A stretch of 64,000 nt of DNA from Euclidia mi. Its lineage: Eukaryota > Arthropoda > Insecta > Lepidoptera > Erebidae. The notes under the pieces were generated by a model that did not search any database, was not told the origin of the DNA, and was given only the letters and a program-made list of their open reading frames with translations. The translations under genes were made by a program, and so were the position numbers. Shown piece by piece: positions 45,005-54,588 of this stretch. The stretch is taken from the NCBI GenBank assembly GCA_944739405.2, contig OX123182.2:21897326-21961325 (forward strand), given 5' to 3'. Within the stretch, counting starts at the first letter, position 1. Each line of letters begins with the position of its first letter.

Positions 45005-45559
45005 GGGGTATTCCTGAAAGCGCAACTATTTTTGAGCGCAACTAAAAAAGCGCAACTACTTTATTCCACAAAGTGCAACTGCGTCGAAAAATAGTGAAGG
45101 GGCATAACAGATTCTTAAAGGACTATTTACTATCGATAGGATTTGTAAATCATCTGCCCATTTTTTATTTATAATAGTATCGTGATCGTTTTTAAAAGTA
45201 CCAGGATAATAGAAATGAACAGAGGTTAGAAGTGTTCATAGAATCTGGTAACAAATATCAATCAGTAAAATGTTTTGAAAAGTAACAGGGTAACATAAAT
45301 TAACAGAAGTTAGTAGCCTAATAAAAAACTGGTTTTAGGGTCATGAATCAGAAATAAAGCACTGGATGGTATAGGTAAAACTCAGGCGCACAGCAACAGC
45401 TAAAGTATACTAAAATGTCCTGTCTTATCAACTATCGATATTTTCCGTTAGTTATTAACCAGCACTATTGCACCTTGATATTTAGTTGCGCTTTGTGGAA
45501 TAAAGTAGTTGCACTTTTTTAGTTGCGCTCAAAAATAGTTGCGCTTTCAGGAATACCCC
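45005..45559. mobile_element. 555-bp MITE, 76-bp TIRs, 8-bp target duplication
   Basis: The left TIR (45005-45080) starts ggggtattcctgaaagcg; the right TIR (45484-45559) is its reverse complement with two mismatches over 76 bp. The octamer attatttt at 44997-45004 and 45560-45567 is the target duplication. Each TIR contains four copies of gcgcaact (or gtgcaact), spaced 13-24 bp. No coding capacity. 8-bp duplications occur with hAT, P and Merlin-type transposases, but the GGGG terminus does not settle which. Confidence 0.9.
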
Positions 45560-45567
45560 ATTATTTT

Positions 45568-46782
45568 GAATGTAATATCATGTTATGATACTCAGGAATT
45601 GACCAAAAAAGAGCGCTCAATGAGAAAATAAGTGGCATTGCTATAGTAATAACTGTATGTGATATTAAATTACACATGCGTTGGAAAATCCCAACTACAA
45701 AAACTTCCGCGTAGAAACTACAAAAAAAAAACAAAAACAAAAAATATTTTATTTGCTTCTCCAAAACTTAAAATACATTTTCTTACTTAAATTTACAGAA
45801 GGCGGTATGTGGAGAACAAATTAGGCAACTGCGTCAGCTATTGTTGCAGTTATAAAACTACAACGCTGGTATTCTCGCAGGCCTATATGCAATTATAATT
45901 ATATAAGATTAAATTTACCTGTAAATAAATAAAATATAATAACGACAAATTAATATATATATACACAAAATTATATAAAAATATATACGTATATAATGTA
46001 CATATTATTAATAAGTTTTATAATATATATATTATTATATACAATACACAATACATGCCTCCGTTACATCAAAATAAAAATAAAAATTAAAAATAGCAAA
46101 GAGTAATTTGTTTCCGAACGCTACTTGTACTTGACAGACTGACGTTTCAATATAGGCCAAAGATTGAAAGATTCCATCTGTCATGAATGTCAATTGTTTT
46201 GTCAAGCAAGCGTCGTCTACCAGAGTCCGGAGCACAGTTACTTTTACCATTATAATAAAATCGCTGCGCATACGCAATTATATAGTAACAAATTATATAC
46301 ATTATAATATCACAATAAGTTCAATATATTTACCGATTTATTCACTCTTAATTCCTTTTAGAACAACGCTCGCTTTAGGAATAAATCTCGTATCTCAGAG
46401 ATTTTTATAAGGCAAGGAACACCCATGCTCGAAACAACAATTTGTGCGTCACACCAAGTCGGATTGAACAACACCCAGGACAGTAAAGCGACTACTTAAA
46501 TCACTACGCCAGCCGTGCCAGTCAGGTAAAATAACAAGATCCTAGCATTATAATAACTGATTATGCTACATAACAATACGATGCGGGTTGTTGAATTTAA
46601 ATATACGATAAAATTGTTGAATCAAAAAGCAGACACAACTAAATACCTTCATCGGATATTCAGTTAGTTCCCAAAGTCTTCAATCTGGGGATCATGAATA
46701 ATTAAGTGACACTGACCCGGCGCTGGAGGTACCTCTAAATTATTATAGTAATAAAGAAGTATTTCCATCATTGAATATTTAG
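45568..46782. other. No recognisable gene
   Basis: Very AT-rich, with long TA runs at 45940-46060. Overlapping frames near 46035-46410 have no domain. Confidence 0.5.
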
Positions 46783-46919
46783 GCCTCTCTCACATTGGGC
46801 TTGCGTGTTCCTGGAGTGTGCTCGGCGAGCGCTCAGCGAGCGTTCGGCGTGTGGCTAGCGTTCAGTTTGTACTACAGAGTGAACGCTCGAGGAAAGCGCA
46901 CGCCTAATGCGAGCGAGGC
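46783..46919. mobile_element. Possible small MITE with imperfect TIRs
   Basis: gcctctctcacattgggc (46783-46800) and the reverse complement of 46902-46919 (gcctcgctcgcattaggc) match at 15 of 18. The interior is GC-rich compared with the surroundings (ggcgagcgctcagcgagcg). No clear target duplication. Confidence 0.4.
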
Positions 46920-46967
46920 ATCAGTTCGACCGCATATATGCGTTGAAGTGATTTGGATTCTCACTTT

Positions 46968-47175
46968 TCTACACTAATAATATTATAAAGAGGAAAACTT
47001 TGTATTTTTGTTTGTAATGGATAAACTCAAAAACTACTGAACCGATTTTAAAAATTCTTTCACCATTAGAAAGCTACATTATCTGCGAGTAACATAGGCT
47101 ATATTGTATTTTGGGTTTTTCGGGTACGTGAAGTAGTTCCCTCAGGACGCGGGTGAAACCGCGGGAAACGGCTAG
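46968..47175 (+). mobile_element. Helitron-like non-autonomous element
   Basis: Starts TCTACACTAATAATATTATA and ends gaaacggctag before T. The start resembles that of the Helitron at 52550 (TCCCTACTAATAATATTATA). The interior has aaactactgaaccgatttta and ttagaaagctacattatc, familiar in moth Helitron derivatives. The preceding base is T, not the usual A. Confidence 0.6.
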
Positions 47176-47309
47176 TGTGTTATATGTGTAAACAGGCTCA
47201 GTGTTAGCCGGGGCCTGTATAAAGAGAGTACTATTTCAACACCTCAGTTTGTAAGTCATCTGGTTACCGCAGTACAGGTACTGTCGTCAGTATCGTTTAT
47301 AATATAATA

Positions 47310-47615
47310 TTATAAAAAATAAAAAGAATGATTGGAGTGGATATACAAGAGCGCCCGCAAGACTCTCAACTCTGGCTTGCCTTGGTCAGCCCACCAGAGG
47401 GAAGCCGCAAGAGCTATTAGCTCGGGGGTAGAAGGTTTATTGTCAAGGGCGTAACTACGGGGAAACCCGCTCCGGTTCTCCGTTGTCACGAGTCCCGCGA
47501 TGGTGAAACCGGTGCCGCACCGCTCGACACCCCTAGCCACTCGCACCGGTGTTGCCCTCTGGCTGCCTTTATGGCAGACTTTGTTAGCTATGGGCGGCTG
47601 TTTAAAGAGGGCCAT
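47310..47615 (-). other. GC-rich segment with unrecognised open frame
   Basis: A 101-codon minus-strand frame (MALFKQPPIANKVCHKGSQR ... ALDNKPSTPELIALAAS) in a patch clearly richer in GC than its neighbours. I recognise no domain. It may be the 5' region of a LINE, where GC-rich leaders with open frames are usual. The call is tentative. Confidence 0.3.
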
Positions 47616-47974
47616 GGCGAGTCACCACCTGCCACGCGGACGGATGCTATAGGAGTATCACTGGCAGGTGCCGTTTGTTATCCATAGTACCATTATTTTC
47701 AGCCCATCAAACATTTATCCCCATAACCCAGTTAAATTAGGCTCCACATCATCACAATAGTCCTACATGTTCTGCGGCTAGTCCATAGCTGTACTTAGTA
47801 GTGCAGTTGTGGAGGCTCCGTGGCATGTGTCTCATCCCATTTTAAATTAAAACTCTCTACGGGCCTCTGCACGCGTTGGATCCATATCCCCGTGTAAGCC
47901 TTCCAAAGGACCGGTTATTCTTCTGACACCAAAGTGAGAAGAATAGCTGTGAGGAAAGAGAAACATATTAATAA

Positions 47975-48181
47975 CTGGAGGACGCCAGCAGCGACGCCTG
48001 CATTTTTTCTAAATTTACCCGTTTTGGCCGATCCCGTGGAAATTTCGGGAAATCCCTTCTTAGTGCACCCCTGCGGTCCCCAAGGAACATACATGCCAAA
48101 TTTCAGCTTCCTGCGCCCAATAGTTTCGGCTATAGCGTGTCTGTCAGTCAGTCAGTAACGCAAAGATTTTATATATTAAGA
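47975..48181 (-). mobile_element. Non-autonomous Helitron, 207 bp, minus strand
   Basis: Sister of 26856-27062: starts TCTTAATATATAAAATC after A on the minus strand and ends ctggcgtcctccag before T (CCAG in place of CTAG, one mutation). Equal length, 207 bp. Confidence 0.72.
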
Positions 48182-50479
48182 TATTCTACCACATTCACAC
48201 AACGTTTGAACCGAATGAACATAGATATTCCTCGTATTATTATAAAAGCGAACTCAACAACAGGATGTGCATTTGTAAAGAATGGACAATATTATAGGAT
48301 CGAGACTCTTGAAGCCGAGTGTGCTTCAACAGTGCTCAATAACAACTTCCTTAAAATTTCGAATCAAGCAGCTAATATCTCGATTTCCAGTGAATAAACC
48401 GTTCATGTTGATACTCGATTTCCATGTTTTCAGTTCCCGGGACGCGGTAATAAAACCCGAGACGTCTTGGAAAAGACGCCGCGTGTTATATGAGGCATAC
48501 GTAATACGGTGTCTTTTCCTTGTAGACTATAATTATTATTAATATATTAGATTTATTGGATTGCCGATGCAAAACTGTTTTATACAGGTTGTAAAAAGAC
48601 CCTTAACGAATACTGAAACCCCATATTGTATCAATCAGTACGAACATTTTTTACTTCGGCACCACACCTGGAAAATTCACTATACCATTTTTCTAATTAG
48701 GCACAAAATCGTTGAATTTACCCCGCCAACTTTTTCTACTAATATGAATGTCCTATACACCCATGAATAAGTAGATATTTCGGGCATTTGCCGCGCTCAC
48801 TTTTAATTGCGGCTTAAAAAATTTGAATACATAAAAAATCTTCGTTTCCCAGGTTTTATTTTTGCTTAGCATGACTTGGCATACTGTCCAAAACGCGTAG
48901 ACGTCGGCTTGGTGATGGGTCTTGTGACATCCTGTATAATTATGAAGATTGTCTTATTTTTTTTTTTGTTCATTCAACACTAGTTGAACCCGCGGTTACC
49001 CTCGCGTTATTTAGGGCTGATGCTTCAGAGTAGGAGAGCTGCTACTCTGAACCAGTCACGAAAAATCTTTTGTAGTTCGTTGACCTTTCGAAAAAACGTC
49101 TTCACAATGTCCACTAAGTACTTAGTGACAAAACATTACGACAAACTTTGTAAGCCCGTTACAAACTACTTTAATACGAGAGAATAGAAAACAATAACTA
49201 AATAGTACATAAACTAAGTATTAGTATAATACTCAAGGAACATCGCCAACTAAGCCTTAAAGGATCGCTTGGGAATTGCCTCAGGAAAAAGAAGGTTAAT
49301 AAGTAATTTCATATTTGCTTAACAACCACAACGCTTACCAAATATACCATTAATTACTTTGGAACAAGCCTTTATATCCCAGCGGAGTACGTCGATCTTC
49401 TACTAACTTTTCAACAGCTGTCTCGTAATAGGAGATTACTGCAAATTTCTTTATTTTCAATATAAAGAAGTACTTCTCCCACACTCTTAACACCACGGTA
49501 CACGACGCTCTCCACTCGGCAGCAGATATAAATAGATGACGGCGAGTGGTCCGCAATAAACTGTTTCCACGAGTTGGTCACGACCCGCAGCATTGAAGTA
49601 CCGACGCAAGAAGAAGAAGACTCCCACGATAGGAATAAATCCTGTGTCGCAAGGGACTTTACAAACATTCAACCAATGTACACAAAGTATACCCAGACCT
49701 GAAACAACAATAAACATTTTCTGTGCTCGCTTGTTGCACTTGCACTTTCGTATGTAGAATTTGTTTGCTTAATTTTCTTATTCACAAGATAGAGCTAGAG
49801 TCTAGCCATGTTGGTACTGGATACCAAATGGAGCCATACGTATAGTAGGCACCTATTTAGAGTGGTTTTCTACGCAAAATTCAATGACATTACTATTTAC
49901 TATCACTGACCACCAAAACCACGTTTCATATTGTAAAAATAACCCCCATTATGCTTTTTTCAAATATTACTGAACATTTTAATGGAACGAAACACCTAAT
50001 ATGTGAGCTTCAAAAACCATTTATTACACAGATCTTTACATAAGACGACTCCCCAAAGATCACGATCCCAAAAACAGACAAAAGTAAACCGAAGCGAACT
50101 TTCGAAAGCCAACTTAACGTAACTGAATCCTAAAAATCTAATATCGGCGGGTCGTTCGTTCGGAAACTGACAATACGGCCTCCTTCGGAGATTCGCTTTA
50201 TTAGGAGGCCGTACCTGTTTGTCTTTTTAAAAAAAAGTAATTTTTAAACTGCACTGACTTTATTACTCAAGGCAACACTTTTACAGATACAGTTCTACTG
50301 GTACCGATTTCCGAGTTCCGGGAGCGAACCGCTTTTCGCGACGGACAGAATCTAACTAACTTTTAGTATGAAATAAATTATACAAGTAAATGAAAATGCT
50401 GACCAAGTAGAAACAATAGAATGGAAATGTACTAGAATACGTGAAATGCTGATCTAGCGTTATTAAGGAACTATCTCGG
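48182..50479. other. No recognisable gene
   Basis: Short frames in 48190-49190 and 49350-49717 carry no domain. Two small stem-loops are visible: ttcagagtag/ctactctgaa near 49025-49055 and tacggcctcc/ggaggccgta at 50174-50211. Confidence 0.45.
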
Positions 50480-51640
50480 GTTATACAAAATAAATTAGCG
50501 GGTCTTAATCGCGTGCAACTAACTTATTTAAGGTATAAATACCTATTTGGTTCCGACGTTTCGCTCGTCTTGCACCGAGCGTGGTCGCGGAGAGACTGAT
50601 GAGAGCTCAGCGCCGTCTTGTGGAAGTGCGGGTTTCGGCACCTACCCTCACTTGGTCTTTATTTAAGTTCGCAATGTCGGTACTCCGACACACTACACTA
50701 ATGACGTCTACACACTGTTGAGATTTATCACTGCGGCGGTGTCTACACTTGCTGATGACTGGATTCCAAGTAGCCGATAATCTATATCCATCCTCCCGGT
50801 TGAAATTGTTATGTTTCTTGATTTCTACCGCTTCACGTACTATCCTGGAGTAATAGTGACGATCGGTGGATAAGACTTGTGGTTGATGCAGTTCTATCCA
50901 GTGGTTTGGTCCAGACTCCAACAAATGCTCAGCTATCGCCGACTTATTAATATGTCGGTTTTTTACAGCTGCGATATGTTCCTTTACTCTTTCAGCGATT
51001 GTACGCTTAGTCTGCCCGATATATGAACTACCACAGCTGCAATCGACTTTGTAGACGCCAGGTGTTTGGAGAGGAATGACATCCTTTGGGGTACGCAGAT
51101 TGTGTGCAATCTTAGAGAGCGGACTGTATACAGTTTTGATGGAGTATTTCTTGAGTTCTGTTCCAACCTTGTCCGTCACTCCCTTTAGATATGACATGTA
51201 CGCCGGCACTCTGCTTACTTCAGGTCTACGATCTTTCCTCTTCAGACGGAGTATCTTCTTCTTGTATCCATTGCGCCTCAGTACCTCCCAAACATGTGAC
51301 AGCTCACTATTTAACTGTTCAGGGCCACACAGGTCATACGCTCTGTTCACTAGCGAGGACACAACGGAATCCAAATGCCGCGGATGGTGGTGCGAGTTCG
51401 CGTTAAGATACCTGTCGGTGTGTGTCGGTTTCCTATATACAGTATGTCCAAGGGTACCATTATCTCTCACTGTCACTTTAACGTCAAGGAAGGGTAACGA
51501 TCCGTCTACCTCCATTTCGTATGTGAATCGGATGTTTGGATGTATGGAGTTCAATTTGTCTGCGAATTGTTCCACGTTTTGCTGGTTCCCCTTCATGACG
51601 CAGAAGATATCGTCGACAGTACTTTTTGCCATAACATTTA
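50480..51640 (-). mobile_element. Penelope-like element, 5'-truncated
   Basis: Minus-strand fragment that begins within the RT active-site region and runs through the linker and GIY-YIG endonuclease to a 3' end containing gcaagacgagcgaaacgtcgg, a phrase typical of Penelope-like 3' regions. It borders the env provirus on its upstream side. Ends are approximate. Confidence 0.78.
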
Positions 51641-51645
51641 AAAGC
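50607..51645 (-). pseudogene. Penelope RT C-terminus with GIY-YIG endonuclease
   Basis: 346-codon open frame. STVDDIFCVMKGN at residues 9-21 holds the VDD of the RT active site, so everything upstream of that motif was lost. VDGSLPFLDVKVTV and VYRKPTHTDRYLNANSHHHP are typical of the Penelope RT thumb region. PGVYKVDCSCGSSYIGQTKR (196-215) is the GIY-YIG core with the conserved Arg (about 215), and NFNREDGYRLSATWNPVI supplies the distal Glu. The family nicks DNA with this nuclease and primes reverse transcription there. The nuclease half is uninterrupted, but an RT lacking its fingers and palm cannot work. Confidence 0.85.
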
Positions 51646-51659
51646 AACTATAAAGTGTA

Positions 51660-51786
51660 GTTAACTTGTAAATTCCTAGCATGCTGTGTTTATCTTTAAG
51701 TGTTTGTAACGCAAATATTTTAATAACTGTGAATATATTGATACATATAAGATACTGTGTATACAAACGTTGGTAAACCTAAATAA
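51660..51786 (-). pseudogene. Tail end of provirus env frame
   Basis: Beyond the inserted small Gypsy element, the env frame of the surrounding provirus appears to stay open on the minus strand for about 35 codons, to a stop near 51680. This would be the cytoplasmic tail of the envelope protein. I infer it from frame continuity across the target duplication acaa. Confidence 0.5.
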
Positions 51787-51790
51787 ACAA
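51787..51790. repeat. Gypsy target-site duplication, left (acaa)
   Basis: acaa before the left LTR and again at 56607-56610 after the right LTR; 4 bp, as usual for Ty3/Gypsy integration. Confidence 0.78.
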
Positions 51791-52208
51791 TGAGACGGAG
51801 GATCTCAGGTAGAATGTCGGGGTTCGAGAGAAACACTGCTAGGCTGGACAGGTTCTTTATTATGTCTCACTACCGCTTACATACTGTATGACCGAACTAG
51901 GTAAGCACTGGCCTGAGGGCTGGAGTGTATACTCCTGCTGCTCTTCGACGCTCGCAGGGTAGCTGCTCGTAGGGTCGCCGATGAGCTGGCCAAGGTGCGC
52001 TGCGCAGGCAGCTCTGTGGTCGAGGTTCAGGCTGAACGGGGTCTCAGGCGGTGCAGCCGATGTGGGCCGAGCGGTCAGGCTCAGGCGTCCGTGGCCTGGC
52101 TGTAGGAGCTCGTAGGCAGGAACGGAGGCTTGGGTGGCAGCTGGCTAGTAGCGGCACGGCGCCAGCAGCTCGTGGCTTGTAGCCCGTAGAGAGAAGACAG
52201 GTGCAGTG

Positions 52209-52314
52209 AGCCCGTAGGAAGAACGTAGCCCGTAGGAAGAACGTAGCCCGTAGGAAGAACGTAGCCCGTAGGAAGAACGTAGCCCGTAGGAAGAACGTAG
52301 CCCGTAGGAAGAAC
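52209..52314. repeat. 18-bp tandem array, about 6 units
   Basis: agcccgtaggaagaacgt repeats five times exactly from 52209 to 52298, with a sixth unit short by two bases. A degenerate unit (agcccgtagagagaag) lies just upstream near 52181. Because 18 is a multiple of three, several frames read as 6-residue repeats, but this is LTR sequence and not a gene. Confidence 0.93.
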
Positions 52315-52549
52315 TGGAAACAGCATAGAGAATACACAACAACCGGTCAGGAACAGGCGGTCCCTAGATCGGCTGTTATGCTTAGGAGACACAGATACTA
52401 CAGACAGAACATATAGGCACACAGACAACTGGAATATGCTTACCCCCAGCGGGACAGAGAAGTAGGATAGTGATAATAGTAGTAATAGTCACTACAACCA
52501 TCAGCGAGACGGTGTGTAGGGCAAGTGACTGACTTAGATCGCGCACCCA

Positions 52550-53132
52550 TCCCTACTAATAATATTATAAATTTGAAAGTGTGTATGTATGTATGTATGT
52601 ATGTATGTTCCGTTTTCACGCGAAAACGGCTGAACCGATTTCGTTGAAATTTAATATAGAGATATATTGGACCATGGAGACGGACATAGGCTACCATAAG
52701 TTGCAAAAATTAAACTAGGAGGGATTGTAGGGAGGATAGAAGTTTGTACGGCAGAAATTTTCCTCTTGGAAGTAAGAACGCATGCGCGAATAATTGAGTG
52801 CTGCGCATGTGCTATCTGTCAGTACTGTCACATCATACATTACAGTCATATTGTGAACGATGATTATATTGTTCGCATATCTAAACTAATAATTATATAC
52901 TACGCTCAAACGGCTGAAACGATTTTCTCTACCTACTAAAATTATAAATGCGAAGTGTTTATAGATTTATAGGTATTATGACATTTGTCATGGATACTGA
53001 CCGAGTTGCTTTGTACCCTATAGAGTTTCTGACTCTTTAGAATAATCAGGAGTGTCTTTACACAACTTGAGACTAAAAGTAGATATGTGTTACCCCGAAT
53101 TAAACGCGCGCGAAGCCGCGGGCAAAAGCTAG
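52550..53132 (+). mobile_element. Helitron in the 3' LTR, empty site in the partner LTR
   Basis: Starts TCCCTACTAATAATATTATA after A and ends gcaaaagCTAG before T. The other LTR has the uninterrupted sequence cgcgcacccatcttatatag at 56451-56470, so the 583-bp element entered exactly between A and T without target duplication. It contains a (tatg)n run near 52585 and a GC-rich gcgcgcgaagccgcgg palindrome shortly before CTAG, as Helitron 3' ends do. No Rep/helicase gene. Confidence 0.9.
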
Positions 53133-53282
53133 TCTTATATAGATGTAGGCCTATGACTCACAACTGCCTTTGGCTAGTGAATATGACCATAATATTTGGT
53201 AATATTGCGAACGATGTTTGGCTAAGCTGGCGTTAAGCGCCTGCGAGATATTATAACGCAATACGTGTAGTATAACGTTACA

Positions 53283-53294
53283 ATACCCCGCTCT
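53283..53294 (-). promoter_or_regulatory. Polypurine-tract-like sequence
   Basis: On the minus strand agagcggggtat directly precedes the 3' LTR, the position of the plus-strand primer in LTR retrotransposons. Its purine run is short. Confidence 0.5.
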
Positions 53295-53430
53295 GTACAG
53301 CAGGATTTTTCGTGTCTAGACAAGAAAAATCCGTCTACCTAAGTCCTCCGAACTTCTGTAGACAGTGCTAAGTAGATAGTGACTATGAAACTCAAACTGC
53401 AGGTAGGTACAATGAAAGAATCTAGTTAGG

Positions 53431-54073
53431 TTAGGAATCTGTGTAGTTAATTAGTTTTAAATCTTTAATGTGCCAACTGCCAATAGATTTACCCGACGAA
53501 TCCGCTAATTCGTATACTAGTGGTGACTTTTTAGCAATAATAGTACACTTGGTAAACTTAGGAGCCAGTTTTTTGCTAAATGATTTGTCCTTATCACTTA
53601 GATAGAAGGTTCTTTTCCATACGGTATCACCTATGTTAAACTCAGCCGGTTTACGACGTAAGTTGTATGTGTTTGTATATAAAGTACCATTGTTTTGGTG
53701 TTTATGTGCGACACAAGTATCACACGAAGATATAAATTTAAAAACATCAGCGTGCATACCAGGCCAATAATAACGCTGCGCTAAACGTTTATACGTTTTA
53801 AAAATACCTAAATGACCCGCAGCGAGTTCCGAATGGTATTCATTAATAGCGGTAGTTCTATCCGAGGTATGTAGGACCTCTTTCCAATCGAATACTTTAC
53901 GCAGTGTACATTTAGATACCATATATCTGTACAATTTATCATTCCTGATAGAATAATTAGGGAAAGATGTAGGTGAGTTTTTACAGCCATTGTAGATTGT
54001 AGTATACCACTGATCCGAGGTTATAGTAGTCTCGTTATCAGTGTTAGTATCAATAGCTGACACGGTAATTATT
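53431..54073 (-). pseudogene. Integrase remnant (zinc finger joined to C-term domain)
   Basis: The minus-strand frame contains AGHLGIFKTYKRLAQRYYWP and CDTC, the H2C2 zinc finger that precedes Ty3/Gypsy integrase cores. The next recognisable part is RRKPAEFNIGDTVWKRTF and KLAPKF, from the C-terminal domain. The DDE catalytic core expected between them is absent, so this is an internal deletion. Upstream, the protease meets this block out of frame, which marks the larger RT-RNase H deletion. No integration activity is possible. Confidence 0.8.
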
Positions 54074-54559
54074 AGATAAAGAAACAGAGTTAATATAATT
54101 TGGTAACAATTTAAATCTTTTCCAGAAGTCAATACCTAAAATTAACGAACTAGTGACTTCTGGAATTACGTACGCTTTTAAGTTATAAGTTTTATTTTCA
54201 AAAGTGGTGGGTAGGTTGATATAGCCGATCGGTGTCAAACGAAGACCACCCGCCGATCGAAAAAATATAGTAGGGTTGTCACACTTATTCAAAGGGAGAT
54301 TCTTTTTAGAAATAATTTCTTCATGAGAATTTTTGCCCAATATAGTCACGGCAGAACCTGAGTCAAGCAACCCAGTAACGTGTAGATTCTTAATGGTTAC
54401 ATTAACATAGGGTCGAAAATCAGTATTAGGTTTTTGATCACGGATCGCAGCCACAGAATAACTGGGAAAATACACTTTTAGAGTGTTCAGACAATTTTTC
54501 CAGTCTTCTTTGTCAAAATATTTAGGTTTAGAAGATGTACAAACGGTAGGGTTTGTCAT
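54050..54559 (-). CDS. Gypsy aspartic protease (pol start)
   Basis: Contains VTGLLDSGSAVTILGK (the D-S/T-G active site of a retropepsin) and SLILGIDFWKRF, the ILG-D flap-side motif that ends the fold. It would be made as a gag-pol fusion: the frame is open from the slippery site just before the gag stop into this block, with the ATG at 54559 lying inside. The protease would cleave gag. It is intact until its C terminus, where the deletion junction begins. Codon 170 ends in new sequence. Confidence 0.8.
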   Translation of the reverse strand: MTNPTVCTSSKPKYFDKEDWKNCLNTLKVYFPSYSVAAIRDQKPNTDFRPYVNVTIKNLHVTGLLDSGSAVTILGKNSHEEIISKKNLPLNKCDNPTIFFRSAGGLRLTPIGYINLPTTFENKTYNLKAYVIPEVTSSLILGIDFWKRFKLLPNYINSVSLSNNYRVSY

Positions 54560-54588
54560 CTTATTTGACGAACTACGATCCGAGTAAA

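Larger units (their letters stand above)
51791..53282 (-). repeat. 3' LTR of the Gypsy element (with Helitron)
   Basis: 1492 bp, or 909 bp without the Helitron at 52550-53132. It contains an 18-bp tandem array and a GC-rich 51850-52440 segment missing from the other LTR. Ends tgagacggaggatctcagg and taacgttaca match the partner LTR. Confidence 0.86.

Noticed and set aside
50174..50211. Stem-loop as a terminator or RNA gene
   Set aside because: A 10-bp stem with a long loop and no neighbouring gene; a bacterial-type terminator has no meaning in this genome.
52209..52314. CRISPR-like array
   Set aside because: The 18-bp units are directly contiguous with no spacers and lie in an LTR of an insect element.
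52044..52428. Proteins with 6-residue repeats (minus-strand frames)
   Set aside because: They exist only because the 18-bp tandem repeat is open in all three frames.
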